Origin: Candidatus Zixiibacteriota bacterium
Lineage (GTDB): Bacteria; Zixibacteria; MSB-5A5; GN15; FEB-12
Length of the DNA: 64,000 nt
Direction of reading: 5' to 3'
Assembly: GCA_034003725.1 (NCBI GenBank)
Contig: JAVEYB010000002.1
Span: 329,392-393,391, forward strand
This document shows positions 55,989 through 64,000 of the stretch, piece by piece. The notes below the pieces were generated by a model. That model saw only the letters and a program-made list of their open reading frames with translations, was not told where the DNA came from and ran no database searches. The stretch's first letter is position 1; each line of letters begins with the position of its first letter. The translations under genes and the position numbers were made by a program.

Positions 55989-56014
55989 AAAGGCCGGTCA
56001 AGCGACCGGCCTTT
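55989..56014. terminator. bidirectional intrinsic terminator
   Basis: AAAGGCCGGTC (55989-55999) and GACCGGCCTTT (56004-56014) form a perfect 11-bp stem with AAGC loop. The minus-strand side is followed by TTTTATAT, the plus-strand side by GTCAT, so it mainly ends the cheW transcript and also serves the upstream plus-strand gene. Confidence 0.85.
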
Positions 56015-56057
56015 GTCATACTAACAGCGTATGGACGCTCACTGAGGTCGTCTACTG

Positions 56058-56549
56058 TTATACAAGCGAGGCTACCTCGCCGACATCGATTACTTTGGAC
56101 AAATCGAGGAAAATCAACAGGCGGTCTTCCAGCTTGGCGACGCCCTTGATATACTCCGAGTTGATTCCGGTCACGAGTTCGGGCGGCGGCTCGATCGTGT
56201 CGCTGGGCAGACGCAGCACTTCGGAAACGGCGTCCACAATCATCCCCATGATGTTCCCGCCGATATCGACAACCACGATCCGGGTGTTCTTATCGTGAGC
56301 CTTTACTTCGAGAGAGAAACGCTTGCGAAGGTCGATGATCGGAATGACTTTCCCGCGCAGGTTTATCACACCCTCGACATAGTGCGGCGCCTGGGGCACT
56401 TTGGTGATATCAACCATCCGGTTGATTTCCTGAACTTTGAGGATATCGACGCCGAACTCCTCGGAGCCGATATTGAATGACACCAGCTGGAGCAGCTCCG
56501 AGGAGCCGTCACTTTTCTTCTCGCCCTGCTTGTGGACATCGGTTTTCAT
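56058..56549 (-). CDS. cheW: chemotaxis coupling protein CheW
   Basis: 163 aa from ATG 56549 (GAGAGGTGG upstream); the frame is open 15 codons further. A single CheW domain: LQLVSFNIGSEEFGVDILKVQEI, YVEGVINLRGKVIPIIDLRKRF, and MIVDAVSEVLRLP. CheW links methyl-accepting receptors to the CheA kinase at the inner membrane. No other chemotaxis gene is in the window, so it is an orphan here. It may serve a distant chemotaxis or type IV pilus system. Confidence 0.92.
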   Translation of the reverse strand: MKTDVHKQGEKKSDGSSELLQLVSFNIGSEEFGVDILKVQEINRMVDITKVPQAPHYVEGVINLRGKVIPIIDLRKRFSLEVKAHDKNTRIVVVDIGGNIMGMIVDAVSEVLRLPSDTIEPPPELVTGINSEYIKGVAKLEDRLLIFLDLSKVIDVGEVASLV

Positions 56550-56803
56550 GTTCTTAACCACCTCTCCGCGTGAAGTTTCTCCATATTCAGACACCGTCCC
56601 TCTCCCGGGCGTGGCCCAAGCATAGCAGGCCCATCGCCACCCACGGGCAACTGCGCGTCAAAACCGCCGGCGAGGCGGGCAGACGTGCGCACCCTGTATC
56701 TTCTTACTCTATCGGAATTCGGCCGGGACTCTTTAGACGCGGTTGGGAGCCGCAAGGACCAAGTCCCGCAGCAGGTTGAAGGAGGTTACGGGGACACCGG
56801 GGT

Positions 56804-57559
56804 CTATGACCCGTTGACGAGGCCGGCAAGCTGCCGGGCGGTAGTCGGGGAATGGCCCGTGTAATGGTTGTTGATGTAGATGAAGACGTCGGTTCCCTGC
56901 TGAGCCGCCCCGCGTATGACATCGCGCCACGAACGCAAATCATCCTCCCGTTCATCCCGGACGAAGCTGAAGTCCGACTCGATCTTTTTGCGGTCCCCCA
57001 GCAACCGGATGTATTGAAACGGGCCCGTCCGGACGGTCAGGCGCGGCATCCACGGATGATCGATAAGGCAAAGCGAGATATTGCGATCTTTCAGCAGGGT
57101 GTACAGTTGATCGGTCAGCCACTTTTTGTTGCGAAGTTCGACACTGACGGCCAGACCCTCCGGCATGGCGGAGACAATCGACTCAAGAACGCCGAATTCC
57201 TCCGGCTTGAATCCATAGGGAAACTGCAGCAGCAGCGGTCCCAGTTTTGAGCCCAGTTCCCGAATCGCGTCGATAAACCGTCCGGCCTCGTCGACCCGCT
57301 GACCCGGTTCACCTTCGTGGGTGACGGTGCGCGGGAATTTTGCCGCAAACACGAAGTCCTCCGGCGTGGTGTCGGCCCACTTGCGCACGGTGCCTGCGGC
57401 GGGAATCCGGTAAAACGTGGAGTCGATCTCCACGGTATTGAACTGCGACGAGTAGTAGCGCAGGAAATCCCGGTCCGGGCAAAAGTTCGGATAGAAGTTC
57501 CCGAGCCAGTCTTTGTAGGAAAAGCCCGAGGTTCCGATTCTGATTTTTCCGTGTTCCAC
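56804..57559 (-). CDS. DUF72-family protein (YecE-like)
   Basis: 251 aa. Conserved DUF72 features: IRIGTSGFSYKDWLGNFYP, FNTVEIDSTFYRIP, FVFAAKFPRTVTHE, LLLQFPYGFKP, and VFIYINNHYTGHSPTTARQLA. Probably a TIM-barrel protein; biochemical role not established in the family. Length is normal. Divergent from the M29 gene with about 145 nt between. The 254 nt separating it from cheW downstream hold no recognised feature. Confidence 0.88.
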   Translation of the reverse strand: MEHGKIRIGTSGFSYKDWLGNFYPNFCPDRDFLRYYSSQFNTVEIDSTFYRIPAAGTVRKWADTTPEDFVFAAKFPRTVTHEGEPGQRVDEAGRFIDAIRELGSKLGPLLLQFPYGFKPEEFGVLESIVSAMPEGLAVSVELRNKKWLTDQLYTLLKDRNISLCLIDHPWMPRLTVRTGPFQYIRLLGDRKKIESDFSFVRDEREDDLRSWRDVIRGAAQQGTDVFIYINNHYTGHSPTTARQLAGLVNGS

Positions 57560-57704
57560 GCCCGTAGAACACCGGGCGGGGACGAATGTTCTCCGCCCGA
57601 TCTCGCTAAATCGGTATCCTTTCCGGGCTCCCCCGGTTGCGGTTACGGGGTGTTGTGTGTATCTTGCCGGCAGTGCACGATAATATCAAGCGATTGGAGT
57701 CGGC

Positions 57705-58844
57705 ATGAAAGACAAGCGCAACGAAGTACTCGCCCGCCAGTTACTCGATTATTCGGTCAGGCTCAAGAAGGGCGACGTGTTGTATCTCGAGATAAAGGGT
57801 AAGGAAACGCTGGAACTGGGCAAGCAGGTCATCCGACTGGCCACCGAGCGCGGCGCCACGACGTTTTACTACTATAACGATGAATCGCTGCTGCGCCAGT
57901 TTGTCCGGGCCGCCGGTGACGACCAGTTCAAGACTCTGGCAGGCCTCCATCTGCCCCTTATGCAGCGGGCGGACGCCTATATCGGCCTGCGCGGCTCCGA
58001 CAATCCGTTTGACATGGCGGATATCGACCAGGGCCAGATCGACAAGCAGAACTCCCTATTTTACAAGCCGGTCCATCTCGAGGAGCGGGTCAAGCGCACC
58101 CGGTGGGTCGTGCTTCGCTACCCCAACAACGCGATGGCCCAGCTTGCGGAGACGTCGCAGGAAGCGTTCGAGGATTTCTATTTCGATGTGTGCTGCGCCG
58201 ACTACGCCAAGATGTCAAAGGCTCAGGACAAGCTGTTCGCGTTGATGGAGGCCACGGACAAAGTTCATATCAAGGCGCCCGGGACCGACCTGACATTCTC
58301 GATCAAGGGAATCCCCTGTGTCAAATGCGACGGACTTCGTAATATCCCCGACGGCGAGGTGTACACGGCTCCGGTGCGCGACTCGGTCAACGGCGTCATC
58401 ACCTACAACTGCCCGTCGCTGTACCAGGGTAGCCTGTACAACAACATTTCGTTTACGTTTGAGAAGGGCAAAATCGTCAGGGCGACCTGTACCGGCGACA
58501 GCGCGAAGTTGAACAAGATTCTGGATACCGATGGCGGCTCGCGCTATGTCGGCGAGTTCGCGATCGGCGTCAACCCGTTTATCCTGCATCCCATGCGCGA
58601 CACGCTGTTCGACGAGAAGATCGCGGGATCGTTTCATTTCACGCCCGGCCAGTGTTACGACGAAGCGCCCAACGGCAATCAGTCGGCCATCCACTGGGAC
58701 CTTGTCCTCATTCAGCGGTCCGATTACGGCGGCGGCGAGATCTGGTTCGACGACAAACTGATTCGCAAAGACGGTGTGTTCACGGATCCCCAGCTCGAGC
58801 GCGAGTTCTCGCGCGAGAACCTTCGCCGGAGCGACATGGATTGA
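57705..58844 (+). CDS. M29-family aminopeptidase
   Basis: 379 aa, thermophilic-type metallo-aminopeptidase (AmpS/aminopeptidase T family). Candidate metal ligands are in place: Glu218 (PDGEVYTAP), Glu284 (VGEFAIGVNP), His311 (SFHFTPGQ), and His330/Asp332 (AIHWDLV). Cytoplasmic, removes N-terminal residues from peptides. The ATG has no strong Shine-Dalgarno (GGAG about 11 nt upstream). The next gene follows after 31 nt, so they may share a message. Confidence 0.9.
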   Translation: MKDKRNEVLARQLLDYSVRLKKGDVLYLEIKGKETLELGKQVIRLATERGATTFYYYNDESLLRQFVRAAGDDQFKTLAGLHLPLMQRADAYIGLRGSDNPFDMADIDQGQIDKQNSLFYKPVHLEERVKRTRWVVLRYPNNAMAQLAETSQEAFEDFYFDVCCADYAKMSKAQDKLFALMEATDKVHIKAPGTDLTFSIKGIPCVKCDGLRNIPDGEVYTAPVRDSVNGVITYNCPSLYQGSLYNNISFTFEKGKIVRATCTGDSAKLNKILDTDGGSRYVGEFAIGVNPFILHPMRDTLFDEKIAGSFHFTPGQCYDEAPNGNQSAIHWDLVLIQRSDYGGGEIWFDDKLIRKDGVFTDPQLEREFSRENLRRSDMD

Positions 58845-58875
58845 TCGGGCACACTCAACGATACCGGAAGGATGA

Positions 58876-59409
58876 ATGGTCATGGACAACATATTCGAGT
58901 TTGCGATGCAGATGGAGCTCGACGGGCGCCAGTTTTATCTCGACGGCGCAGAGAAGACGAAAAACCTCGGTTTGCAGAAGATTTTCAAGCAGCTCGCCGA
59001 CGAGGAGCATCGGCACTATCACGTATTCAAGCGTCTGAGCGAAGGTGAAGTCAGCGATGCGGCCGCGGAGATGAAGACGGCGCGGGGCGGGTTGACGCTG
59101 ACCAAGTCGCTTTTTCGCGAGATGGCCGAGCAGGGGAAATCGACCTTGCCGGGCGACACGGAGCGCGCGGTCTGGACCGAGGCGCGGGAGATCGAGGAAA
59201 AGTCGGTTCAGTTGTACAGCGACGAGGCGGAGCGCCAGACGGATGCGAAGCGCAAGGCGCTGTTGCATCTGCTCGCCGACGAAGAGCGCACGCACGTGTA
59301 TTTGATTGATAATATTCTGACGTTTCTGACTGATCCGTCGGGATTTCAGGAGAGCCAGGACTACCGCAATTTTATGTCGTGGGAAGGGCATGATAAGAGC
59401 GGGTGGTAA
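58876..59409 (+). CDS. ferritin-like (rubrerythrin-type diiron) protein
   Basis: 177 aa, ATG 58876 or 58882 with GGAAGG upstream. A four-helix bundle with repeated E..x(n)..ExxH pattern: MELDGRQFYL, ADEEHRHYHVF, EARE-IEEKSVQLY and ADEERTHVYLI. No C-terminal rubredoxin domain is present. Likely a diiron protein involved in peroxide or iron handling. The C-terminal phrase LTDPSGFQ echoes the other ferritin-like protein in the window (VKDPAGWF), suggesting paralogy. Confidence 0.82.
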   Translation: MVMDNIFEFAMQMELDGRQFYLDGAEKTKNLGLQKIFKQLADEEHRHYHVFKRLSEGEVSDAAAEMKTARGGLTLTKSLFREMAEQGKSTLPGDTERAVWTEAREIEEKSVQLYSDEAERQTDAKRKALLHLLADEERTHVYLIDNILTFLTDPSGFQESQDYRNFMSWEGHDKSGW

Positions 59410-59451
59410 GGCGACCACTGCAGATTTTTCACTCAACACTGGGGAGGTTCT

Positions 59452-60066
59452 ATGATCAGCCGGCTGGTTCGTGGGTCCATTTGGTTAGTAACTATCAGTG
59501 TGATCTCGTGCGCATCTACTCCGAACATGCATACCGCGTCGCACGTCCGGGGCGAATACTCATTTTCAGGCAAGGAGCCCGTGATCCTGGCGCTTCCGAA
59601 TGGCTCCGATCCCGATGACGAAGCCCTGATGGAAATGGCGCGAGAGAGACTGGCCTTTCGCGGGATGTCGATAGTGGAGGACGTTTCAGAGGCGAAGCGC
59701 ATTCTCACATTCAATGTGACGAGGCATGTCGAAATAGAGACGTCTGTCTCGCTGATGCGTGCTGAGGCCAGCCGCTCAGGACTCGATATCGGGGATGACA
59801 AACTGAAATGGCGCGAAGTCGCGAGCAATACGGCGATCGATACCGCAAAGACGATCGTCTCCGTTGAGATGCTGGACATCGCGCGGGCGGTATCGCAGGA
59901 GGACCCGGTTATCTGGGAAGCGCGGATAGCCGTGAATGACGAGCACTACGAAGAATACCCGGAAGCGGTTCTCGACAACCTGCTGGAAGCGTATGGGAAG
60001 AATGTCGTCCGCGAGGGCAGGTTTAAGCCGCCATTCCAGAGAAAGGATAAGACGAGTCCGGACTGA
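59452..60066 (+). CDS. putative lipoprotein of unknown family
   Basis: 204 aa. The N-terminus has a basic start, a hydrophobic stretch and a plausible lipobox ending at Cys20 (VISC-AST). The mature part alternates strands and helices (EPVILALPNGSD, DEALMEMARERLAFRGM, RILTFNVTRHVEIET). It ends with a segment containing VIWEARIAV, slightly like DUF4136 lipoproteins; I would not assign it. GGGGAGG lies 5 nt before the ATG. Convergent with the DMT gene, 7 nt between stops. Confidence 0.6.
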   Translation: MISRLVRGSIWLVTISVISCASTPNMHTASHVRGEYSFSGKEPVILALPNGSDPDDEALMEMARERLAFRGMSIVEDVSEAKRILTFNVTRHVEIETSVSLMRAEASRSGLDIGDDKLKWREVASNTAIDTAKTIVSVEMLDIARAVSQEDPVIWEARIAVNDEHYEEYPEAVLDNLLEAYGKNVVREGRFKPPFQRKDKTSPD

Positions 60067-60073
60067 TCGCCGC

Positions 60074-60925
60074 TCAGGTTTCCGACAGCACCACTCCCGC
60101 CATCACGACGAGGCCGCCGATCACAAAGGCGGCCCCGATCTGTTCGCCCAGGAAGAAATATGCGGTGATCGATGCTACGACCGGCTGGATGTTCTGAAAC
60201 ACCGCCGCCCGGGAGGCATCCATGTACTTCAGCAGCCAATACCAGATGAGATAGACGATCACCGATAGCCCGACAGCCAGATAGCCGACCGACAGCCAGG
60301 CGGCGTAGGTGACGCCGCTGTAGTCGAAGGCGATCGCACGGTACAAACCGAACGGGAAGTACAGCGCCGCGCCGCTGGAGAGCGCATAGGCGGTGATCCG
60401 CAGGGCGCCGTATTTCCGCACCAGGTCTTTGCCCAGAATCGAATAATACGCCCATGCGATGACGGCGACGAAGATGATCGAATCGCCGAGCAGATATTCC
60501 GTACCGGCGGTCCGGAGCCCGCTCCACATGATCAGCCCGACTCCCAACAGACCCATCACGATACCGGTCAGCCGCCGGACGGTGGTGCGCTCTTTCAAGT
60601 GAATGCGCGCCAGCAGGAAAACGAACAGCGGCGTAGTCGCGAAAAGAAACGCGCCGTGGCCGGCGGCGGTCATCGCCTGCCCAACCAGGAATAACGTCTG
60701 GTTGAGCGGGATAATGAGGATGCCGAGCAGGACGATTCGTGGGTAGTCCTTGCGCTCGATAGCGAGATCGTGGCGTCTGGACTTTACGATTGCCAGCAAC
60801 ACCACCGAGGCGATGGTGAAGCGGAAGAACGCAAGGGTGAACGCCTCCATCTCGGCCAGCCCGACCTTCGCGACCGGGTAGACGAGCGAGGCGATGAGCT
60901 GCTGTATCAGGATGGCCGACAGCAG
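60074..60925 (-). CDS. DMT-family (EamA) exporter with unclear start
   Basis: Two EamA repeats, about ten helices. The first ATG (60850) gives 258 aa and cuts into the first helix. The frame stays open upstream for 40 codons to the TAG of the SDR gene, and these codons encode sensible family sequence (LIASLVYPVAKVGLAEM joins directly to MEAFTLAFFRF). No ATG, GTG or TTG occurs in that stretch. I place a provisional start at a CTG (60925); an ATC codon just after GAGGAG at about 60952 is another choice. Probably the third gene of an operon with the M20 and SDR genes. Substrate unknown. Confidence 0.7.
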   Translation of the reverse strand: MLSAILIQQLIASLVYPVAKVGLAEMEAFTLAFFRFTIASVVLLAIVKSRRHDLAIERKDYPRIVLLGILIIPLNQTLFLVGQAMTAAGHGAFLFATTPLFVFLLARIHLKERTTVRRLTGIVMGLLGVGLIMWSGLRTAGTEYLLGDSIIFVAVIAWAYYSILGKDLVRKYGALRITAYALSSGAALYFPFGLYRAIAFDYSGVTYAAWLSVGYLAVGLSVIVYLIWYWLLKYMDASRAAVFQNIQPVVASITAYFFLGEQIGAAFVIGGLVVMAGVVLSET

Positions 60926-60970
60926 GTGGTTTCGCGTGGGCGGCGGGTTGATACGCTCCTCGATCGGTGC

Positions 60971-61756
60971 CTATAACAATGAACGGTGCAAACCGCCGTC
61001 GACCGGGATCGAAGCGCCCGTGATATAGGCCGCCCGGTCACTGGCGAGGAAGGCCACGAGGGCGCCGAGTTCCTCGGGACGGCCGACCCGCGCGGCGGGA
61101 ATCATGCGGGCGAACTCATCCATGACGTCTTCCCGGGTCTTGCCGCTGCTGTGGGCGCGGGTTGTCGCCAGACTCACGAGCCGTTCGGTCGCCGTGTATC
61201 CGGGACAGACACAGTTGGCGGTGATCCGATGATGCGCGTAGTTGTTCGAGATCGTCTTGCACATCCCGGTCACCGCGGCCCGATAGGCGTTCGACAGCAC
61301 GAGATCGTCCACCGGCTGAAGGACACCAACCGACGAGATATAGATCAACCTGCCCCAGGCGCGTTTTATCATTCCCGGCAGGACCATTCGCGTCAGGGCG
61401 GCTGCCGATTCCAGCACGAGTTTCCCGGCGCCTTCCCACGTTTCCGCGTCGTGATCGAGGAACTGGCCGGCCGGGGGGCCTCCCCCGTTGGAGACAAGTA
61501 TGTCGACAGGCAGCCGGGCGACGGCCTTCTCAATTGCGGCCAGTCCTTTGTCGGTGGCGATGTCTCCCACGACCATCTGGGGACGAGTGCCGCACGCCGC
61601 CTCAATCGTGTCGGCGGCGGCACTCAGCCGTTTTTTGTCGCGCGCGTTGACGATGACACGGACACCCTCGGCGGCCAGGGCGGTCGCACAGGCGGCCCCC
61701 AGGCCCGATGACGCGCCCGTCACCAGCGCCAGCTTGCCGTTCAGCGCAAGGTCCAT
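60971..61756 (-). CDS. SDR-family oxidoreductase lacking the YxxxK lysine
   Basis: 261 aa, NAD(P)-binding Rossmann fold: TGASSGLG (13-20), NGG-type NAG motif (SNGGGPP), catalytic Ser141/Ser142 (YISSVG), Tyr158. The residue four after Tyr158 is Val162, not Lys; the nearest lysine is Lys167. The segment SNAYRAAVTGMCKT resembles a minor FabG-like SDR subgroup with similar substitutions. The start overlaps the stop of the dipeptidase gene (TGATG). May have altered or no dehydrogenase activity. Confidence 0.85.
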   Translation of the reverse strand: MDLALNGKLALVTGASSGLGAACATALAAEGVRVIVNARDKKRLSAAADTIEAACGTRPQMVVGDIATDKGLAAIEKAVARLPVDILVSNGGGPPAGQFLDHDAETWEGAGKLVLESAAALTRMVLPGMIKRAWGRLIYISSVGVLQPVDDLVLSNAYRAAVTGMCKTISNNYAHHRITANCVCPGYTATERLVSLATTRAHSSGKTREDVMDEFARMIPAARVGRPEELGALVAFLASDRAAYITGASIPVDGGLHRSLL

Positions 61757-63123
61757 CAGCGCTTCACCGCGGCGAGCTCATACGGAAGATAGGTCGCCGT
61801 GCGGCAGCCACGTTCGAAGTCGACGACGCGGAACCGCTCGTTCGGCGAATGGATATTGTCGTCGTTTTGACCGAATCCGATCAGCAGCGTATCGAGGCCG
61901 AGTACCTGCTTGAAATCGACGACGATCGGGATGGAGCCGCCTTCTTTCATAAAGACAGGTTTCTTGCCGAATCCTTTTTCGATCGCCCGCGCAGCGGCAT
62001 CGAGCCACGGTCCATCGGTCGGCACCACGACAGCCCGAGCACCACCGCCCTTGTGGACCTTGATCCGCACCGACTTCGGCGCCAGTTTTTTCAGGTGTTT
62101 CTCGAGCTTGTTGCAGACATCCGCCGGATCCTGCCCCGGCACCAGGCGCATGGTTATTTTGCACGAGGCGTGCGACGCGATAATCGTCTTTGCGCCTTCG
62201 CCCTGGTAGCCGCCTTTAATCCCGTTTACGTCGAGGGTCGGTCTATCCCATGCCCGCTCGTAGGTCGTAAAGCCCTTCTCGCCGTGCAGGGCCGTGATAT
62301 CCAGTTCCTTCATGAAGGTCCTCTCCCGATTCGGGAGTTTTTTGTACTGCGCCTTGAGCCATTTCGACACGGGCTTGACGCCGGCATAGAAGCCCGGGAC
62401 CGTCACGCGCCCGTTTTTGTCGTGCAACTGCGCGACTATCTGACAGAGGATGTTGATCGGATTGGCAATGGTGCCGCCGTACGTTCCGGAATGCACGTCG
62501 CGATTCGGTCCATACACGTAGAGCTCGGCCGCCGCGATCCCCCGAAGGCCAAACGTCACCGCGGGGAGGTCTTTCGAGAACTGCGAGGTGTCGGAAACGA
62601 CGACGATGTCCGCCCCGAGCTTGCTTTTCTCTTTTCGAATAAACGCCGGGAGGTTGACCGAATGACTCTCTTCTTCACCCTCGATCAGCATTTTCACATT
62701 CACCGGCAAAGTCCCGGTGGTCTTGAGAATGGCTTCGAGTCCCTTGATGTGCGTAAAGGTTTGCCCTTTGTCATCGGATGCGCCCCGGGCGCAAATCGCG
62801 CCGCCGCGAATTTGCGGTTTGAAGGCAGAGGTTTTCCATAGCTCGAGCGGCTCGGGCGGCTGGACGTCGTAGTGGCCGTAGTACATCACGGTCGGCAGGT
62901 CTTTGCCCGCTTTGTACTCGGCGTACACCAACGGATGTCCCTTGGTCTTTACCAGCCGGGTGGTGAACCCGATACCTTTCAGATGCCCGGTCAGCCACTG
63001 TGCACAGTCGACCAGGTCCTTCTTGTGTTCAGATTTGGCGGAAACCGACGGAAACGAGAGAAATTCAAACAGCTCAGCCATCCTCTTTTTCTCTGTTTTC
63101 TTGAGATACTCAACGGGCGTCAT
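61756..63123 (-). CDS. M20-family dipeptidase
   Basis: 455 aa, di-zinc peptidase of the CNDP/DapE-like group. Ligand and catalytic positions visible: His84 and Asp86 (YGHYDVQPP), Asp117 (GASDDKG), Glu150/Glu151 (EGEEES), and the C-terminal His in DNIHSPNE. A dimerisation insert lies at about 200-330. Cytoplasmic hydrolysis of dipeptides. AGGAGAT lies just upstream of the ATG. First gene of an operon with the SDR and DMT genes. Confidence 0.9.
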   Translation of the reverse strand: MTPVEYLKKTEKKRMAELFEFLSFPSVSAKSEHKKDLVDCAQWLTGHLKGIGFTTRLVKTKGHPLVYAEYKAGKDLPTVMYYGHYDVQPPEPLELWKTSAFKPQIRGGAICARGASDDKGQTFTHIKGLEAILKTTGTLPVNVKMLIEGEEESHSVNLPAFIRKEKSKLGADIVVVSDTSQFSKDLPAVTFGLRGIAAAELYVYGPNRDVHSGTYGGTIANPINILCQIVAQLHDKNGRVTVPGFYAGVKPVSKWLKAQYKKLPNRERTFMKELDITALHGEKGFTTYERAWDRPTLDVNGIKGGYQGEGAKTIIASHASCKITMRLVPGQDPADVCNKLEKHLKKLAPKSVRIKVHKGGGARAVVVPTDGPWLDAAARAIEKGFGKKPVFMKEGGSIPIVVDFKQVLGLDTLLIGFGQNDDNIHSPNERFRVVDFERGCRTATYLPYELAAVKR

Positions 63124-63265
63124 GGCGCGATCTCCTTATCAGAATCAAAAACACCATCGTTACTACTGGTGGAATATAGACGTGGAGATCGCCCGTGTAA
63201 AGTCAAGAGCACAGGGATTTGTTGCAGTAGTGGGCCGGAGTGGATGGATCGGCTGAGGGAACGAT

Positions 63266-63784
63266 CTAACCGTCCTGCTTGCGAAACCAGCCGGCCGGGT
63301 CTTTGACGAACCGAATACAGGACTCGAGCAGTTCGGCGTGACGTTCTTCTTCGCGAATGAGCCAGCGGTAGAACTCCCGTATCGCCGGTTTGTCCGCGTT
63401 CTCCGCCTGCTCGGCGTAAAACGCCTCGGCCCCGTTTTCGAACTGCAAAGCCGTCTGGTATGCTTCGAGATCCGATGCGTCCGGTGACAGTGACGCTCTC
63501 AGGCGGTCAAGCTGCTGCCGGAGCGATTCAAATCGTTCGTCGGTGGCTGCATCATCAACTACCGGCGGTACGGCGTCGGCGGAGTCAACGAGGGACTGAT
63601 AAAACTGCTCGATATGCTCGATGTGCTTGTCTTCCTCAGACGCCAGAAACTGAAAGGTCCGGCGAGGGAGCTGCCCCTCACATCGCATGGCAGCCTCGGA
63701 GAAGAACTGCTTCCCTTCGTGTTCGAGCCGCAGCGCGATGCGCAGCGGCTCCAGAATTCCGCTGTCAGATGGCTCTTTGCTCAT
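63266..63784 (-). CDS. ferritin-like (rubrerythrin-type) protein
   Basis: 172 aa. Two helix pairs with Glu/His ligands: LRLEHEGKQFF, SEEDKHIEHIEQF, LQFENGAEAFYAEQ and IREEERHAELLESC. No rubredoxin domain. Ends VKDPAGWFRKQDG. Same architecture as the protein at 58876-59409 but with a longer linker between the halves (about 70-105). Likely peroxide or iron stress protein. It is 39 nt from the partial ABC permease gene upstream on the same strand. Confidence 0.82.
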   Translation of the reverse strand: MSKEPSDSGILEPLRIALRLEHEGKQFFSEAAMRCEGQLPRRTFQFLASEEDKHIEHIEQFYQSLVDSADAVPPVVDDAATDERFESLRQQLDRLRASLSPDASDLEAYQTALQFENGAEAFYAEQAENADKPAIREFYRWLIREEERHAELLESCIRFVKDPAGWFRKQDG

Positions 63785-63823
63785 CGAATTGAGTACCCTT
63801 CCCGAATGTCGTTTTTCCTTCGA

Positions 63824-64000
63824 CTAATAATCCTTGCGGCGGAATGCCCATACCGACAGCCCGTACATCGCAACGGCAAACAACAGCGAACTCCACAACG
63901 GCAGCCAGTCCGGGACCGGCCTGCCTACCGCCAGGGCCACAAAGAGATCGCCGTTCTCGGAGTGTTTGGGCAGTATGTAATAGCAGATGTCGAGCGCTAT
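63824..64000 (-). CDS. ABC-2-type transporter permease, C-terminal fragment
   Basis: The last 58 codons of a gene that continues beyond the window. It reads LDICYYILPKHSENGD, then a hydrophobic helix (WLPLWSSLLFAVAMYGLSVW) and ends FRRKDY. A closing helix and an RRKD/E-Y/F end are typical of ABC-2 permeases, whose ATPase would be expected further out. Fragmentary, so the family call is modest. Confidence 0.55.
   Translation of the reverse strand: MALDICYYILPKHSENGDLFVALAVGRPVPDWLPLWSSLLFAVAMYGLSVWAFRRKDY

Noticed and set aside
61708-62841. 377-codon plus-strand frame opposite the M20 dipeptidase
   Set aside because: The minus strand carries all M20 metal-binding motifs; the plus frame has no recognisable protein features.

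Overview
The window looks like a piece of a chromosome (or metagenome contig) from an uncultured bacterium of the FCB superphylum, most like candidate phylum Zixibacteria. This placement is inference. It rests on secreted proteins with NYPNPFNPST-type C-terminal sorting tails, dockerin-like DLSDLIYLVNFLF repeats on several exported proteins, large multihaem cytochromes fused to b-type membrane domains, and moderately high GC. I found no tRNA, rRNA, CRISPR array, insertion sequence or phage gene.

Layout. (1) 0.3-6.9 kb: a three-gene cytochrome cluster, with an 11-haem and a 19-haem c-type cytochrome, each fused to a b-type membrane cytochrome, then a 7-haem NapC/NirT-like protein. This looks like a membrane-to-periplasm electron conduit. 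(2) 7.2-23 kb: exported proteins. These are an M43-like metalloprotease with PKD and dockerin parts; an overlapping operon of an S8 subtilase, a beta-propeller-like protein and a CSLREA/beta-helix protein, all with Por/T9SS-type tails; and a second S8 subtilase with a dockerin tail. A homocysteine methyltransferase-family gene and an EVE-domain gene lie between them. (3) 23-33.5 kb: mostly cytoplasmic and housekeeping functions (Pcm, DUF819 permease, a ZFD-winged-helix protein, LOG-family protein, phosphofructokinase, glucan phosphorylase), plus an exported DUF5117/DUF4953-type metalloprotease. (4) 33.5-39.4 kb: a VWA (YfbK-like) protein divergent from an M16 peptidase pair (active plus inactive subunit, the latter with a LolA-like C-terminal extension). 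(5) 39.6-52 kb: a small dockerin protein followed by four tandem paralogues of about 880 residues. They are exported, of unknown function, and carry a variant C-terminal tail. Two of them share an apparently identical 1,635-bp block. (6) 52-64 kb: MFS transporter, GT-B-like protein, VOC protein, a PH-like membrane protein, CheW, DUF72, M29 aminopeptidase, two ferritin-like proteins, a lipoprotein, a DMT exporter, SDR and M20 dipeptidase genes, and the 3' end of an ABC-2 permease gene.

How it fits together: the cell seems to respire through haem-rich membrane complexes and to export many proteases and adhesin-like proteins. At least two, perhaps three, classes of C-terminal targeting or attachment module (canonical NYPNPFNPST tail, variant VYVWPNPYR tail, dockerin-like repeat) are used side by side. 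The best candidates for something not yet described are the tandem paralogue array with its homogenised 3' block, the haem-repeat/cytochrome-b fusions, and a free-standing RelA-type zinc-finger domain joined to a winged helix. All family assignments come from reading motifs by eye. No database search was run.
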